From Cylindrotheca closterium (lineage: Eukaryota > Bacillariophyta > Bacillariophyceae > Bacillariales > Bacillariaceae): a DNA stretch of 64,000 bases. Shown piece by piece: positions 21,886-33,043 of this stretch; the first letter of the stretch is position 1, and each line of letters opens with the position of its first letter. The notes under the pieces are model-generated. The model saw nothing but the letters and a program-made list of their open reading frames with translations, did not search any database and was not told the DNA's origin. The stretch covers positions 312,981-376,980 of the forward strand of contig CAKOGP040001736.1 of NCBI GenBank assembly GCA_933822405.4, read 5' to 3'. A program made the translations under genes and the position numbers.

Positions 21886-23830
21886 CTAGTGAAGAATGCC
21901 AAGTGTATCATGATCAAGCTGGCTACTTTCGGCAGTCGGGGACTGACTATCTGTCACAGTAGGAGAGTGGCTATCTCGTACTGTAGGAGAAATTGATACC
22001 TGTATAGTTGGAACGGATGAAGACCCTAGAGAAGGAGACGGCGTGGGAGCTGAGGTTGTAGGTTCCAGAGTAGGTGGAAGAGTCGGAGAAGGAGTGGGCA
22101 CTTGGGCAGGACTCTTTGTTGGTGCTTGCGTGGGCTGTGGCGTCGGGCCGACCACAGGAGCCAATGTAGGAGCAACGACAGGAGCCTTGGATGGGCTTGA
22201 GATTGGGATCGCTGTTGCCTATATTGGAGCTGCGCTTGGTGCCTTGGATGGTGCCTTGGATGGGGCTTGTGTCGGCGCCAATGTAGTGGGACTAGCAACT
22301 GGCGCAAATGATGGATTGTCTGTTGGCTTCACTGTGGTAGGAACAGAGCTCGGGCCCAAGCTTGGTTCATGGGCCCGTGGGGTATGGGCAGCTCGGGTGA
22401 TCACAACATTGGATAAGAGTTGTTCCAATCCCAAAAAGATGACAGGCGAGGCACCAAGAGAAGCTACCAAGAATGCTTCTAGAAATGAGAGCTGCAAGTT
22501 TTGATTGCAAATGGAAAGATCCACATCAACTATTGCAGTAGGGTCAGACTTGTCAGCACATTTGTCTTATGCGTCACAACGACATCTAAAACCTTGCCGT
22601 TAGCTATGACAATGAAGTTGGGCAACAAGAACTGCAGTTGCCGATCTTGCTCAGTACCCGCCATCTCGGGAAGAGAAATCGACTGAAGCTTTTCCGCAAG
22701 TGGTCCAAGCCATTGCAGCCTTCCTCTTCCATTTGGAATTTCAAGGCTGCATCAAACTCGATGCAAACTCTTTGGAGGTCGCACTATTGGAGGGCGAATT
22801 ATACTTGGCAATGCGGAACCTCTGACAGCTGGAGGGCGCGTCGGCTCTACAGCAAGAGTTTCCTCGGGAAGTCCCAAAGATGTAAGCAACTCCACCCCCG
22901 ATTGCAAGTAGAAGGATGAGGAAACAACAGATACATTTCCATCGCTTCTTCTTGGCAGACCGCTTATTATCGCCATCATTATCGTCCTCATCCGGATCGA
23001 TAGGTTCTGGGACAGCAGTTGGTTGCGTGATGTTTTGCATTTGTCGCGTGAGCGCTTCAATCCGACCCTGTTGTTTCTCGGCATCTTCTACAGCAGCAGC
23101 GTTCAACTGAATCTTGCCTTCATTCGACTCTTCAAGAATGTCAGCCTTTGAAGCTTTCCGTTCGCCGCCCATCTTGTCTCGAAATCTTCTCTCTGTCCTG
23201 GAGGACGATGAGGCTCTTGGAGTCGACCTTCCACTAATTCCCGCTCTGGCTTTTCGCTTGGCTTCGCGATCAGCGGCGTCTCTGCCACCAGATCGATGAC
23301 TGTGGGAGAAGTTTTCTCCTGATCTTCCACTTCGAGAACCCTGTCCTCTCATCTTCCTTGTTTCTCGATATTCCGAATCGTTGGACGCACTGACACTGCT
23401 CCTGGTTACAGATTTCGCTCACTTCGCCCACTTCGCCCACGACGAGTTCTTTCCTTGGCATCGCGATCGCGACCAGATCCCCATTTATGATCGGAGGAGC
23501 ATTCACTTCTATATTTGCGGTTAGACGTATCCATCACAGCACCGCTTGCAGCATCCTCTTCAGCGCATGGAACCTTTGCTTTGGTTTTATCATCGGAACG
23601 TCCACTTCCATCTTTGCAACAATCGGAACGTTTAGGATCATCTTTGTGGCTGGACTTACTAGGATCGCATACAACATCTTCGGTAGGGCCTTGACTTCTT
23701 GGCTTGGATTGAGAATGGCGTCTCTTTCGGCTACCACCAGTTTTGCTTCTTGTGCTTCTGCTGCTTTTGGAAGCACTGCTTGTACGCTTGACATGTCACG
23801 TCTGTCTTCTCCTTTTTCTTTGCTTGGCAT
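21886..23830 (-). pseudogene. Frameshifted paralogue of the F5/8C membrane protein (N-terminal part)
   Basis: Read from ATG 23830 downwards, pieces in different frames match the intact protein at 18535 in order. They are a basic Ser/Arg-rich N-terminus, a coiled coil (LTRQMQNITQP against LKRQMQNMMQP), the membrane helix (KRWKCICCFLILLLAIGGGVAYIFG, near 22860-22935), a damaged middle domain near 22500-22760 with stops, then MDLSICNQNLQLSFLEAF and a Pro-Thr stalk. It ends at 21886 just where the F5/8C domains should begin. Several frame changes and in-frame stops show it is broken. Confidence 0.8.
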
Positions 23831-24600
23831 GATTCTTACACTCACATTACTGCTGTGACGAATGGATAACAATATTATGATGCTGAAAAAGTGAATTTTC
23901 TAAGAACGATCCTATCCTTACGTGTACCGCCGCATGTTCAAAACAATTATCGTACTACTACCGGTACACACTTTTCTACGATTGTACCGCTAATCCGCCA
24001 ATTGCAAGGAACCAATCGCCTTCCCCTGAGATATTCCAGACTGCCTTCCAATAAATGCCAAAATTGTGGAAAAGGAGAAGCCGGTGGAAACAACGGCTTG
24101 CTTCACAAGAATCCTGTGGAGTAGACTTCGGTACTCTAAAGGCAGCAATTTGTTTTAGACGCTTTTTCTGACGAATTTTGTGCACGCGATATAGGCGTCA
24201 TCACCACCATTTATGCGGCAATACATTTTATGAAAATATCATCAAACTCAAGTCAAGTTAATCATCTAACGTAGACGAAAGCTCGAGAACGAATCATTGG
24301 ATTCCTTTCATCATACTGACGACGGTCGAACGACCGTCACAACAGCATTGCTCAGCAACACCAAGTCCGATCAGTTTATCGAACTTGTGTGCGAGTATAC
24401 GTCAAGAAATAAGGTTTATTTCTTTCTTTCAATACTCTTTCATCAAGTTCTTCGGCGTCCTCGGCGAAGAGTAGTAGATCCCAGTTGCGATCTACGAAAA
24501 CTGCCTGTGTCTGTTGTCGTCCCACGCACTTTCACACTTGACCTTCAGTGCTCCTCCGTCTTCTCCTTTCCGTCGTGCCACCCCTGATCGCAGCCTAATC
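23831..24600. other. Intergenic region
   Basis: No gene is supported here. A TACCGGTA palindrome is at 23959 and a short perfect hairpin at 24321-24338. The part before 24601 is rich in pyrimidines and could be a 5' leader for the plus-strand frame that follows. Confidence 0.4.
24321..24338. repeat. 8-bp inverted repeat with AA loop
   Basis: GACGGTCG and CGACCGTC are perfect complements separated by AA. The function is unknown; the short loop makes a protein-binding dyad more likely than a stable hairpin. Confidence 0.4.
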
Positions 24601-25080
24601 ATGAAGTTCCTGCGGTTGCCCCAAGATCAGTCTCTCAGCGAGCGTCAGAAGTTTTCTTGCACCACTTCGTACATTTTGTACCACAATCGCCAAAACTTTT
24701 TTGACGCAAAATACAAAATTCACGGAGACTGATCTCGGGACTACCGCCTGACTGATGCTTTCGCGTCGGATCACCGAACCCGCGGACAAAGCTTCTGGGA
24801 TCAACTCACTGGTCTGCCCCATCAAGATTCCCTCATCCATGATCACATCATCAAATCTCGGCGAGGAATGCGTTTGGATAAAACCATTCATCAGTCATTC
24901 GGCCACCCTGTCACGGATACCACCAAACCTGGATATCAACCGCACGCTTCGCGCGCAATCCAAAAGACCAGCTTCACACCACAACCCACCAGAGTCACAC
25001 CAAGAAAGAATCCCTCACGGAAGAAACCAGGCTGCCGGCGCCAGTTGGCTATCGATAGGGTGCCGAATGCTCCAATGCAA
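24601..25080 (+). pseudogene. Possible decayed plus-strand coding sequence
   Basis: From ATG 24601 (MKFLRLPQDQSLSERQ) the frame is open except for one TGA at 24730-24732, then continues for over 110 codons. The codon use there is coding-like and GC-rich at third positions (DYRLTDAFASDHRTRGQSFWDQLTG). The second half is basic (TPRKNPSRKKPGCRRQ). It may be an inactivated gene or two exons. It runs up to a decayed F5/8C fragment on the other strand. No family was recognised. Confidence 0.3.
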
Positions 25081-25129
25081 AACGAATTTCAGCAACATCC
25101 TTCAGAGGGGAAAATCCAATCTACTGCCC

Positions 25130-25890
25130 GACTCAGAAATTGTGACACTCGGGGTGAAAAATGTTTCCAGAGATCTGAAGATATCTTTCAGATAAATGAT
25201 GGCGCCAATCTCAAACCAACCTCTACGCGCCGGAATCGGTGCAGTTTCAGATGATGGCTGACTGTGCCCACACCGCAGCAGTCAACTAGAGATCAATCTC
25301 CTCAAGTCACTAAAGATGACATTTGGGCAAAGGCTCCAGCACAAAGGGGTACATGGCCAACAAGTTATATCTGAAGATTGCGAGGAGGCGACCGCCGACG
25401 ATCCAGTCAGCTTTGAGATGGAAGAAAAACTCCAAGGAGTTCGCCTTCGACAAGAACCAGGCTTGAATAGGTAGACTTGGAGACTCTGCAGTTGCGGCCC
25501 CACTGACACTGCCAAAGTCCAATTTCCAAGAGATTCTAGAGCCTTTAGTTGGGCGCGTTGCTTGAGCTACTACGCTTCTTTTGTCCAGTAGGTCAACATT
25601 CGCTACATCAAAATCACCAGTACAGCAGCCACCGTCTCTGTTCGAAACTTGCACTCTACTAACACTGCCGGAGGCGATCCCATGTAGTACCCATGTGTGC
25701 GAACTGGTTTCAGTTTGGTAGTAGTACTACCGGGCCGGCCGGTAGCCATCAGGAGTATTCCATCAATTCCATTGGAAGCTCCGCCCGCTGGCATTCCAGG
25801 AAGGAAATCCCCACTTCCATCGGAAACGCAAATAGTTGTGAGACATGTGTATTTCGATGACTCCACGGCTGTCACCAAGGCTGTACTGCT
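25130..25890 (-). pseudogene. Decayed F5/8C-domain fragment of a paralogue
   Basis: Minus-strand pieces in several frames match the C-terminal domains of the protein at 18535. Near 25880 there is AVESSKYTCLTTICV followed by LPGMPAGGASNGIDG, against QSSQYRCQSVFCA and LANMPAGKASSAIDG. Further along are NVDLLDKRSVV, LDFGSVSGAAT and AVASQSSDITCW (start of domain 2), and GAIIYLKD (near 25180-25210) against GAKIYLKD. Frameshifts and stops break it. It has the domains that the pseudogene at 21886-23830 lacks but lies on its 5' side, so the two are probably remnants of different duplicates. Confidence 0.75.
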
Positions 25891-26112
25891 GTCAGATACA
25901 GTATAGCCGACGAGGTGGTTTGTGACACCAAAATAACAATAAAAGTTGCCATTTCCTGTCGTAGGACTAGATGATGATTTTACAAAACAATAGTATTTCT
26001 CTTTTTCAAAGTACATTGCCCAGCGGCTGTAGTGGTACTGATTGATTCATTCTATTAAAACATTACTATTTCCTATTATAGCGATTTACATAGTTAGTAT
26101 TTGAAAAAATAA

Positions 26113-27504
26113 TTAATCGGAAGTCACTTCCTCATCTTGCGCCCGTTGCGAAGCGACATAGTTTACCATTTCTTCCTTGTACCGCACCATGTCGGTTTCG
26201 GCCTTTTCTTTGTAGTAGATCATTTCGTTGGCTGGCAATTCTTGCCATCGCTTTCCAATCAACTTGGCCAAATTCTGAAATCCAATCTTGCCTTGTGGAT
26301 CTTCCCCCTTGGATGCCGCCACTTCTTTTAGAATGCGGGCTCGTTCCTCCTTGAAGAAAATATTGTAAGCACTGAGTGGTCGTTTGGGACGATCCTTTGG
26401 CTTTTTGCGATTCTTCTTTTGTTTTTCTTCATTGGTCAGGGCCAAGTCTCCCAAGAGTGCGGCCGAAGCAGCACTCCATGGACCCAGCATACCGTTTTCC
26501 GCAAAGGTGTCAGCTTTGGGTTGTGGTTGTGGCTTCTTTAGTAGTTGTTGTTGTAGTTGCCTTTGCTGCTGCTGCTGGTGTATCTGATTTTGCTGTTGTA
26601 TCTGTTGTTGTTGTTGTTGTTGCTGTTGTTGTCCCGTAATGGTCCAAGAGGCATTCTTGAGACCAGTGTTGGTATGCTTGGTCAGTCGTGGAGACGGCAC
26701 CTGAAAGGTATTTCGAAAGGCTCTCGAGCCACGTCGGGCCATGCTTCCAATACTTCCTGAAATAGTTCCCATGGAAAAGAGTCTAGACAAGGATCCGATG
26801 CTACCAACCGAGTTATTGACACTGATGGTGCCGAGACTGCTTTGGGAGGCTCGCGAAGCGGAATGTTTGATGGAATGCTCGTTGCTGCTGTTGACGGTTT
26901 GTGGTTGCAGCGAGAACAGATTGGGAAAGAGACTGCCAAGTGCTGACTGACGTGTTTGTTGAAACTGCTGATGTTGCTGAATCTTTTGTTGTAGGTGTCG
27001 ATTCGATGCCATGGTAGCAGCGGCCAGTCGCAAGTCTTCCGGTATGGTAGCCGGCGTAGGTGCTACTGGATTCTGAGGAAGGTGGTGATTAAGGTTATTG
27101 GAAAAGAGGGGATCAGAAAAGATGGCATTTTGCATCTCTTGATTGCGTTGCCGATGCATTTGTTGTAGCAGCATTGAATTTGTCGTTATGGATTCCATAG
27201 ATTGCAGTGGTGAGATTTGCATGTCGGAGCTCTCATCGTTTCGTGGAATCTCACCAAAGGCAGACTGCGGTTGCTGTTGCTGTGGTTGCTGAAATAGAGA
27301 TTGGTGTTGATGCTGCTGTTGTTGCTGCTGTTGATTTTGTTGCTGTTGTTGCTGTTGTTGCTGCTGCTGCTGCAGCTGAAGCTGAAGTTGATGCTGCCGA
27401 TTCATGTGTTGCTGTGTCATCAGATGTTGTTGCTCCTGCTGTTGCTTCTGAAGCATTAGCAAGTTCTGCATACCCTCTATCATGGCTGTGTTGTCAATCA
27501 TCAT
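26113..27504 (-). CDS. HMG-box DNA-binding protein with poly-Gln tracts
   Basis: A single exon of 463 aa from ATG 27504. Residues 1-75 are dominated by long Gln runs encoded by CAA/CAG repeats, with a second Gln-rich block at about 300-335. A single HMG box occupies about 372-448: [36 protein letters not shown], then [16 protein letters not shown], including the PLSAYNIFF and W-aromatic core residues. The tail is acidic. Non-sequence-specific HMGB-type binding or a transcriptional role is expected in the nucleus. The Gln tracts lie in unstable triplet repeats. Confidence 0.95.
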   Translation of the reverse strand: MMIDNTAMIEGMQNLLMLQKQQQEQQHLMTQQHMNRQHQLQLQLQQQQQQQQQQQQNQQQQQQQHQHQSLFQQPQQQQPQSAFGEIPRNDESSDMQISPLQSMESITTNSMLLQQMHRQRNQEMQNAIFSDPLFSNNLNHHLPQNPVAPTPATIPEDLRLAAATMASNRHLQQKIQQHQQFQQTRQSALGSLFPNLFSLQPQTVNSSNEHSIKHSASRASQSSLGTISVNNSVGSIGSLSRLFSMGTISGSIGSMARRGSRAFRNTFQVPSPRLTKHTNTGLKNASWTITGQQQQQQQQQQIQQQNQIHQQQQQRQLQQQLLKKPQPQPKADTFAENGMLGPWSAASAALLGDLALTNEEKQKKNRKKPKDRPKRPLSAYNIFFKEERARILKEVAASKGEDPQGKIGFQNLAKLIGKRWQELPANEMIYYKEKAETDMVRYKEEMVNYVASQRAQDEEVTSD

Positions 27505-30317
27505 TGCTAAAGGTTTTCTTATGGCTTTTAGATTGAAGATGCTGATGTTCTTTACGCTGTTAGCTAATGAGATAGAGGATGCGTCTTATGAAATGGTTTT
27601 TTCTGAAGTATATGGCGTAGAGCAAGCGGGAAGCGAACAAGCCGCCAGTACCAGTACCGCCTGGAGAAACTATCCGGCGGTCGGAAATAGTCAATTGTAC
27701 ATGGATATGTGCTACACAACGCTATTTCACCGAGATAATTTGACTCCGCTGGACCAATTTATGTATACGTAGCGACCAACTCCAATAAACATGTGCAAGC
27801 AAAGTTAGTCCTCCGGAAAAAGAAAGCTGTTTCGAACTCGATGTCAGTCGCAGAAACAAGAAGCACAGCGAATGAACGATTCTCCGAAAAAAAGTTTGGG
27901 AGAAGGCAAAGCAAGACACAATCATCAATCGTGAGTCAGTGAGTCTGATGCCAATAATCGACCCGGCGCCGCCTCCACTCCTGGGCTTGAATCGCATGAT
28001 GTAGTCTTTGTCTGGAGAAATCGCGAACGTATGCTACCTGGTACCATGGAAACTGTGGTGCTACATACGGGAAGCGAGTAGGTTTGGCACAGTAGCGAGG
28101 TACTAAGTTAGTGACTGGTTTGCACCGAGGTCGAATCGAATCATAGGATTCGAAAAGGACAAACCCGGACCAAATGGGGTACCGAGCTATGGTGCAAATG
28201 AAAGAGAGGGTGGTGAGGGAGGGAAAAAGCAAAAAACGCTGGCGGTCTTGACCGAGCAGCTAAGCTCCTTCTATCGTCTCCATCATCCCACAAGCTCCCA
28301 TTGCGAACAATGTCTTCTCCAAATCTTCCGCCCTCTTCTTCGTCGACACTCTTCGCTCCGTCCGCCAACCGTGTACTTCACTGAAGTGACGCGCAGCAAT
28401 CGACACGACGGAAATTGAGACTAAGGAAGAGCTAGAAACGCCCATACGTGCCGATCAATCCCCGCTCGCGACGAATGAATAATGTCAGATCGAAGCTAAC
28501 ACAGTACCTCCAATTTGCTCGCACCACTTTTTGTGAAAGAACAATTTGTGTCATCATCCACCTTCCAAAGTCTCGTGAACATCCACAATACTTCCCCGAG
28601 CTCCAGATTACGAGCAGTATCTATCTTGTTTCAAAAATCTAAGTGATATGGTCTCGTTGATTTTGTTGACCGCCACAATGACCGCTGGATAAGCAACAAA
28701 TAATCAAAGCGGCAGGTATGCACCCATCCTGTCTGAAAGGACCACCAGCACGATGTTTCCTATCAGGATTTCTACATGGCAACTTTCTTCGACCATATCC
28801 GTCAAGAAGCAGTGGTAAAATTCATGAACACGGCCATAAGAACTATATGGCATCGGCTCCACGCGAAATATAGAACATGGAATAAATGCTACTGCAAGTT
28901 TCGTTGAACTAAAGAATACATTTGGACCTCCGATTCTCAAGTTCAATTCTGGCTCCAGTAAGTCATGTCGGTTCATCAAGTGGCAAATTCGATGGTCCTT
29001 TGGGATCCACAGATATTTGGCCCGAAAACGATCGAAGTCCAAGATGCGGTAAACAATTCTTTGGTACTATGAACACACTCTCGGATCATTGTTGAATCGT
29101 TTGATCTGCCTTATTTCAAAGTGCATAGACCTCTAATCTACATACATTGATCAAATAGTACAAGTACAAAAAACAATAAGATTTCTAATCAGAACTAGTT
29201 TATTGTACGGTTTGGGCCTTTTATTTTAATTTGTTAGTTTTCTGCAAAGTGCGTGGCCCGTCTTTTAAAATATATTTGACGGACGAAAGCAGTACAAGGC
29301 CACATTTATCGCGTTTTATAGTTTCAAATATTTGTTTGTTGGAGAATATTGTTTCACGCTGTATTTACCGTAAAGTCGAAAATATTGTACTGCAACATTT
29401 AATATTATAAAATAATAAATGGTACACTACAAAAACAAATAGATAAAAAGCTGAAGAATCCACTGGTTCATTCTAAAGTACTAGTAGCTCTGTAAAAGAT
29501 AATCAAAAGACCACAATTTGAATATATATCATGACAATAAGACATGCCAATCTGGTACTGTACTACAATTATAGTAGTAAATGGTGTAAGACGCCGCTAT
29601 GCCCCTTTGTTGCGATGTTCAGTCCAGTGCCATCGCGATACTGCATGCACCACCGAGGATTTCAATAAAAATTATTATTATTGGCAACAACGGCTGTTCA
29701 CATGTCTGACGGATATCGCTTGCTCCCCATATTTGAGCAGGGTGATGGATCACATGACACTGACATTCCAAGCGAGGCTTCCGCTTTGCCTTTCAATCCT
29801 TTGGAAATAGTAATCTTGAATCGATGATCTTGTTCTTGAAGTAGGTACGCCAATCCCAAATCCTAAAGGGACCACTTATCTGGGATCTTGCTGATCAGGA
29901 CGCGCTTACGAGCCTCGACCTGCCCATCCCACCCCCGTCGTCCCACCCAAACGATTGATTCGGTTTAGGTGGCCAAACAAGACTGGAGGGAAGCACCCAG
30001 TCGCAGCAAGCCATGAAATCATCTGGTTTCGCGTCGCCGATGCGACCTAGTGAGTGACCAATCCACTAGAAACCACAAAGGCAAACACTAGCCTTCCGAA
30101 GGATCCCTTGGAAATGTGACAATAAAATAAATGCGAAAATGAATTCTCGCCAAAATGTCCTAAAAGAGAAAAGAAAAAAAAAGTGAGATCATGGTTAAAA
30201 AAGTAAATGCAATTGATGGGGTGAATTTCCAGGTAAAACTCTTTGATGGGTTGTTCGTGTGTTGTCGCACACTATTATCATACTTCATCTCTTTCAAAGT
30301 CGTAGCAAGAATGTGCT
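27505..30317. other. Gene-poor interval of 2.8 kb
   Basis: No supported gene lies here. Part of the sequence near 29100-29560 is very AT-rich. The most protein-like frame is minus 28704-29042 (segment FRAKYLWIPKDHRICHLMNRHDLLEPEL), which has no ATG at its start and could be a relic. A short plus frame from ATG 28309 (MSSPNLPPSSSS) ends after 24 codons. Confidence 0.45.
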
Positions 30318-32135
30318 TTATTTGGCACCTTTTCCTCGATTTACCACTCGGCGACTGTATCGTCGTCCTTTTCCCGTCATGCCAGATCCCAAAGCTTCAG
30401 TAGAAGGATCCTTCTTATCTGGCGAAAGCTTGAGCTGTAGCCGTCGGCTGTAGCGCTTTCCAGATTCGGTCCATCCAGATCCCATTCCATCAGAAGGAAT
30501 ATCATTCGTAGCTGCGTTGTCAGATTGCTCACTTGGTGATGCAAAAATCTCGCCGTCGCTACCATCCTGCTCCAAAGAATCGAAGTCATCATTAATCAAT
30601 CCAGCATCAAAAGGCGACTCGTCCATGGTACTCAAGTCTTCTCCCTCTGTATCTTCGATAATGACAAGAAGGGAAGGTTTGAATTCCTTCTTCTCGTTCA
30701 TGTCGTCGACTTCTTCTTCTTCCTCCTCCTTCTTTGGATCTTCGATAATGACAAGAAGGGTTGGTTCAAAATCGATCTTCTTTTCATAAATTTTCTCCTT
30801 CTGGCCCTTGCTTCTTCTGGCTCTTGCCTTGTTTGCCCACTTGACTCTCTCGGCCTTGGTCTTCTTTTTCAGATTCGCCTTCTCGGCCAAGATTTCCTCG
30901 GCCTTCTTGACCCAAATAGCGTCAGCTCTGGCAAGATGAGTCGATCGTTCATTGGCGACGTCATCGTTGAATCCAGCATCCAATGACGAGTCAATGTGGC
31001 TCTCGTCGTCGTCTTCTTCTGGATCTTCGATTAGGACAGGTAGCAAAGGAGTGAAGAGTTCGTTGGTTCGTTTGGCCCATGTTGCAGCGCAAGTTGGAAC
31101 CGTAGATGGATTCATTTTGCGACGCTTGGTGGGTCTGGATGAAATAAGGCAGGAAGTGGCGGTTCGCTTGAGTGACAATGGTGCTTGTTCTTCCATGTAG
31201 GGCTCGTTGTTGTCGTCATCCAAATCCATTGGTACGGGAATATTGGAGAGCATGTCATGAAGGACCGTTGGAAGCATTTGTCTGTGGTTCTCAAGTGCAA
31301 TTGCAATGATTTCAGAGTCGACTTTGCCATCAATAAATCCAGTATCCAAAGACGAGTCAATGTCACTCAAATCTTCTCCTACTGGATCTTCGATAATGGT
31401 GGCAAGCACTGTAGGTTTGAAATCGATCTTCCAGCGTCGGGCATTCCGTCTCTTGATCTTGCGGTCAATTTGACGAATTAGCTGCCTTCGGGACTGAAGA
31501 TCTTGCTCGTCGGGAATGAAGTTTTTCCTTCGAGTCTTAGGGGCGAATCGGACTTGGTTTGAAGAGGTTGGTTTGGGTGATCCCCAATCTTGTCTTGAAG
31601 GACGAAGAATGGACACAGGAGTGTGTGGAACGAATCTCACTGTGTTCTCTATCTCTGGAATTACTTCGTCGTGAAGTTGGATGCGCCATTGAATCAGACC
31701 CCAGCATTCCCTGCGAGATTGTAGCTCTTGCTTGTTTGGGACAAAGGTTCGACGAAAGATTTTGGCGAAACGGACACGATTTGGTTTTCTGATGAACACA
31801 CCAAACCAACTTCGGTTTTTCTTGCGAGACCCGCCTTCTGGACGACGAAGGATGGAAACAGGAGGCTGTCGTCTGTTCCATTGCTTGCAAAGTCTCTGAT
31901 AGGTTCGGTAAGTGTCGAGTACCATGTACCGAAGTAACACGATTGCGACTGCACAAACCAAACCGGTAATGATGGTTTCTTGAACTGGTTGTTGTTGTTG
32001 TTGTTGAGTGATGGCACTCATTCGAGGTAACTTGGGAAAGCTGATGCTTTTCAAGCTTTCTTGATTGACAAAGGTAGTGATGTAGTTGGTCATGATTGTT
32101 GTTGTTGTTGTACTAGTTGATTCAAAGAGGTTCAT
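30318..32135 (-). CDS. Membrane-anchored protein with duplicated SILR / VRF (PP1-docking-like) modules
   Basis: A single exon of 605 aa from ATG 32135. One membrane helix spans about 54-74 (IITGLVCAVAIVLLRYMVL). A module is then present twice: SILR at 94-97 with RVRF at 120-123 and FVPNKQELQSRR at 131-142; and SILR at 175-178 with QVRF at 194-197 and FIPDEQDLQSRR at 206-217. An extra TVRF is at 165-168. [GS]IL[RK] followed by RVxF is the known docking pair of protein phosphatase 1 regulators; only RVRF fits the strict consensus. The C-terminal half has four copies of an acidic motif built on (L/I)xxIIEDP and SSLDAGF, and basic clusters. It is head to head with COQ2. The PP1 role is inference. 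Confidence 0.85.
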   Translation of the reverse strand: MNLFESTSTTTTTIMTNYITTFVNQESLKSISFPKLPRMSAITQQQQQQPVQETIITGLVCAVAIVLLRYMVLDTYRTYQRLCKQWNRRQPPVSILRRPEGGSRKKNRSWFGVFIRKPNRVRFAKIFRRTFVPNKQELQSRRECWGLIQWRIQLHDEVIPEIENTVRFVPHTPVSILRPSRQDWGSPKPTSSNQVRFAPKTRRKNFIPDEQDLQSRRQLIRQIDRKIKRRNARRWKIDFKPTVLATIIEDPVGEDLSDIDSSLDTGFIDGKVDSEIIAIALENHRQMLPTVLHDMLSNIPVPMDLDDDNNEPYMEEQAPLSLKRTATSCLISSRPTKRRKMNPSTVPTCAATWAKRTNELFTPLLPVLIEDPEEDDDESHIDSSLDAGFNDDVANERSTHLARADAIWVKKAEEILAEKANLKKKTKAERVKWANKARARRSKGQKEKIYEKKIDFEPTLLVIIEDPKKEEEEEEVDDMNEKKEFKPSLLVIIEDTEGEDLSTMDESPFDAGLINDDFDSLEQDGSDGEIFASPSEQSDNAATNDIPSDGMGSGWTESGKRYSRRLQLKLSPDKKDPSTEALGSGMTGKGRRYSRRVVNRGKGAK

Positions 32136-32682
32136 AATGGAAATTGTGAGGTGTTGCGCTGGGGTGTGGAGTGAAAACCGCTACGGGTGGGAGATCGCCA
32201 ATTTGCCGTGTTTTTAACACGATTGACTCCTTCGAATCCTCGTTTGCGGTGCGAAGGATGGAAATAAAGATGATGATGAATGATGATTAAATACTGACAG
32301 ACTTGCCTCTCCAACAGCGGACGGACAGAACCAAATCATTTTGCGTGGCTGTGATTTGGTTTCAGTTTCGACTTTTTTCATCGTGTAATTTTCCACAACT
32401 TGTTTTCATCGCGGTATTTAAAAAAATGTTTCATTTTTCCACAAGGAAATTCGGAATAGATTGTTTTTCTGTTGAATATAATCTATTTGGAGTCCATCTT
32501 GTTTGTCTGTACCCGCCCGCGGTACGGCACGTTATGCCTGCAAATTGTTTCCCCCACTTTGCATCAGCCCCTCTACCCCGTACACTTGTAGTCGCATTAG
32601 TCCAATTCACAGTTTTTCCACTCAAAATCATATCATCGCATCGCTCGCATTAACATTTTATTTTGTGTCAACATACCGAACG
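32136..32682. promoter_or_regulatory. Divergent promoter region, PP1-docking-like gene / COQ2
   Basis: These 547 bp separate two divergent ATG codons and must contain both promoters and leaders. No individual element is claimed. Confidence 0.45.
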
Positions 32683-33011
32683 ATGAACAAGAAAGGATTG
32701 TTCAGAAAGTTGCCTTTTCGAAATGAATGTGAGCTACCAAAGATTTCAGCAGCATCGGTCAGGAAATGGAGTGCTTCAACGTCTAACAACACTGCTTCAT
32801 CAACATCAGTCGTCTCCAATCAGAATCTACAAATACCACTACGACTGAATTCCATCAGATCCACAGTATCTCCCTTGAGGATACTGCCTGGAATAAGGTT
32901 GTACTCCAATCAACAGCAAATTGAACAAGTGATACATTGGAAACTGAATCGTTTTTCCTGGAAATCGAGTTCGAGTCGACCATCGATGTCAACCCTCTCC
33001 TCTTTAGGCAT

Positions 33012-33043
<32 letters not shown>

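Noticed and set aside
32503..32682. Longer N-terminus for COQ2
   Set aside because: There is no ATG in this extension; ATG 32683 gives a typical mitochondrial presequence.
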